Shown here piece by piece: positions 5,044 through 6,299 of a DNA stretch of 6,299 nucleotides. Where the stretch lies: the NCBI GenBank assembly GCA_021323255.1, contig JAJTCL010000194.1:1-6299 (forward strand), in the 5' to 3' direction. The translations under genes were made by a program, and so were the position numbers. The notes beneath the pieces were generated by a model that searched no databases, was not told the origin of the DNA, and saw only the letters and a program-made list of their open reading frames with translations. Origin of the DNA: Propionibacteriaceae bacterium. GTDB lineage: Bacteria > Actinomycetota > Actinomycetes > Propionibacteriales > Propionibacteriaceae. Within the stretch, counting starts at the first letter, position 1. Each line of letters begins with the position of its first letter.

Positions 5044-5445
5044 CTACCTCGCCGGCCAGAACGGGGTACCGGGCCAGTCGTCCTCCAGGTCGAAATAGGG
5101 CCCAGGGAGCTGACTAGCGGGTAGTTCCTCAAGGCCATCATCGGATGTGACCCGTGCGCTGCCCAGGCAGGCACCGGTGTCGCTGCCCTTGGTCCGTCCG
5201 GGTGAAGCCATAGCTCCGGGGCGCGCCGCGCTGCCACCCAAGGAGCTTGGTCGTGGCCAATACAGCTCGATAGTGTCAGTACTGAGCCCATGGATGCCTG
5301 CAATGCGCTCGCGGCGCCGAGTGAGGGTGTCCGGCGCGAGCATGTCAATGGCGTAGGCGTTGCGCAGAGCCATGGCTTGCGCGTCCTCAGCGTTCTGGAC
5401 TAGGTAGCTCGCGGCCCTGAGCGGGAGGTCGCCTAACCTGCTTAC
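5044..5445 (-). pseudogene. N-terminal-half fragment of the unknown HTH-like protein (right copy) fused to an unrelated tail
   Basis: The minus-strand frame is open from beyond 5586 to a TAG at 5044-5046, but protein-like sequence starts only at about 5445: VSRLGDLPLRAASYLVQNAE, then DAQAMALRNAYAIDMLAPD, then TLTRRRERIAGIHGLSTDT and IELY. At 5261 the match to the left copy stops: ELY is followed by WPRPSSLGG instead of ERNMIDELA. The rest of the frame ends in PGPYFDLEDDWPGTPFWPAR, which looks like a genuine protein end but is unrecognised. No start with a ribosome binding site is seen. The 5446-5644 stretch upstream shows nothing nameable. It could be an expressed chimera, but a truncated gene joined to foreign sequence is likelier. 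Confidence 0.4.
5261..5341. repeat. Direct repeat, right copy (pairs with 618-698)
   Basis: Same orientation as 618-698, 6 mismatches in 81 bp by hand alignment. Similarity ends abruptly below 5261, the side on which the left copy also loses similarity, and fades above 5341. The distance between copies is 4643 bp. Confidence 0.85.
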
Positions 5446-5644
5446 AGTCCCGGGGTGGCAAGTCCGAGGAGTTGCATGAGCCTCGGAGGCCTCGTCGCCT
5501 CGCGGTTGATGTCGAAACTGTCCGGTCTGCACCGCTCGCCCCACCCCCTGTAACTCGGGTACGGACACGACCCCACTCCCACCCACTCGCTACCGCAGTC
5601 ACGACGCCCCACCTGGCCTCACAGCTCAGACAACCAAGAGCTTC

Positions 5645-5934
5645 TCAGCCAGGCTCGGCTGGCGGGACGGTAACGGCTCCCATGTACGCGGCGACACTGC
5701 ACGCGCAGCCGTGCAGGTTACGCGGCATTGGTGCCATGCTCCAGGTCGTCCCGGCGGCTCGCCGTCACAGCATCCAGCCTCTCCGACCACTCCTGGTCAG
5801 TCCTGGCGAGCCCAACACCCGGTTAGAGCTCAGCCCGAGGTCGCGGAGCACCGTCCGGAACGGCTGGCCCGCGTAGATAGCCTCAAGGAGCTGGAGCCGC
5901 ACCTCGACGTGCAGGCGTCATGCCAGAGTCTCAT
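5645..5934 (-). pseudogene. Mobile-element-type HTH protein with C-terminal Cys motif, frameshifted
   Basis: Reading the minus strand from ATG 5934 (MRLWHDA), a first frameshift before 5917 leads to RLHVEVRLQLLEAIYAGQPF, then RTVLRDLGLSSNRV. A second near 5812 leads to RTDQEWSERLDAVTASRRDD, then LEHGTNAA and a TAA at 5718. A third returns to the first frame with LHGCACS. The middle looks like a helix-turn-helix (EAIYAGQPFRTVLRDLGLSSNRV). HGTNAAYVxGCxCxxCR is a motif I know from short proteins of actinobacterial phages and integrative elements; here the Cys part is cut after the CxC. Three frameshifts within 290 bp mark it as a pseudogene. The family identification is from memory and the function (DNA binding) is inferred. 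Confidence 0.45.
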
Positions 5935-6184
5935 TATGTTCTATGTGAACCGGCGTCCGTTGCATGATCTTTCCCTCGACCTCCTGCAAGATGCTCTATG
6001 GCAGGAGAAATACTGGGGAGCCGATTGAGATGCTTGAGGCAGGCCAAATACGACGAGTTCGATGCGCTGCCTTTATCGTCTTGACATATTGAATAGCTAA
6101 CCGGGCACAGTAGCGCAGCGGCGCCCATTTCTAGCCATACTCTGTCCGGTCCGACGAGGCCAAATAACACTGCGACCCAGCCGC
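5935..6184. other. No gene recognised
   Basis: This is a comparatively AT-rich stretch by eye. A 78-residue minus-strand frame (5934-6170) shows no motif and no codon bias of the kind seen in the intact genes. A TTGACA hexamer at 6081-6086 lacks a good -10 at 16-18 bp. Nothing further can be supported. Confidence 0.4.
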
Positions 6185-6299
6185 CTAGGCTCGGCCCCGC
6201 CGGCGATATCGCCCGGCTGAGGCGGTACCTCCGCCTGCGCCACCGCCGAACGCCATGACCACTCCCAGCATGAAGCCGAAGTCGTACCAGTTGCCGTTG
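6185..6299 (-). CDS. C-terminal end of a short hydrophobic protein, runs out of window
   Basis: The minus strand, entering at the right edge, reads NGNWYDFGFMLGVVMAFGGG, then AGGGTASAGRYRRRGRA and a TAG at 6185-6187 (37 visible residues). A hydrophobic stretch ending in a glycine run and then a basic tail suggests a small single-pass membrane protein, basic end inside. Codons are strongly G/C-ending, in contrast to the non-coding DNA to its left. The start lies outside the window and no family can be named. It may also be another broken gene. Confidence 0.35.
   Translation of the reverse strand, partial: NGNWYDFGFMLGVVMAFGGGAGGGTASAGRYRRRGRA

Noticed and set aside
6081..6086. Perfect TTGACA as a -35 box on the plus strand
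   Set aside because: No acceptable -10 hexamer at 16-18 bp and no plus-strand gene follows.
5934..6170. 78-residue minus-strand frame ending in TAATG at the HTH remnant
   Set aside because: No motif and no codon bias; the overlap with the ATG at 5934 is probably chance.

Overview
The window is GC-rich DNA with the codon bias of a high-GC Gram-positive bacterium, most likely an actinomycete (Streptomyces- or Frankia-like). This is inferred from composition and protein style; nothing names a species. Only two genes look intact. They lie head to tail on the minus strand in the middle: an FAD-dependent amine-oxidase-type oxidoreductase (3371-4627) and, 85 bp downstream, a TIGR01777/SDR39U1-type NAD(P)-binding protein with a C-terminal DUF1731 domain (2386-3285). 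They probably form a small redox operon of unknown substrate.

Almost everything around them looks like decayed coding sequence. On the left are an SGNH hydrolase fragment (+, about 2-346), an unresolved coding-like stretch (about 405-570), the C-terminal half of an unknown helix-turn-helix-like protein (-, 560-700), a serine recombinase scrap spread over three frames (+, 691-848), a tRNA-Gln-like gene with an encoded CCA (1267-1343), a degenerate tRNA-Asn-like sequence directly behind it, and a BBE-type FAD-linked oxidase remnant (-, 1425 to about 1840). On the right are a possible integrase-like tail (-, 4939-5040), the N-terminal half of the same unknown protein seen on the left (-, within 5044-5445), a mobile-element-type HTH/Cys protein broken by several frameshifts (-, 5645-5934), and the end of a short hydrophobic protein that runs out of the window (-, 6185-6299).

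The most striking structure is a direct repeat of about 81 bp (618-698 and 5261-5341, 6 mismatches). The left copy continues into the C-terminal half of a gene and the right copy into its N-terminal half, so the central 4.6 kb sits between complementary halves of one gene family. With recombinase debris at the left boundary and a tRNA-like cluster inside, this looks like an old, eroded integration hotspot or genomic-island edge in which the two-gene redox unit has been kept. I see no CRISPR array, no intact transposase and no convincing new defence system. The many single-base frameshifts could partly be sequencing error, but the 2.2 kb of intact genes argues against that as the whole explanation.
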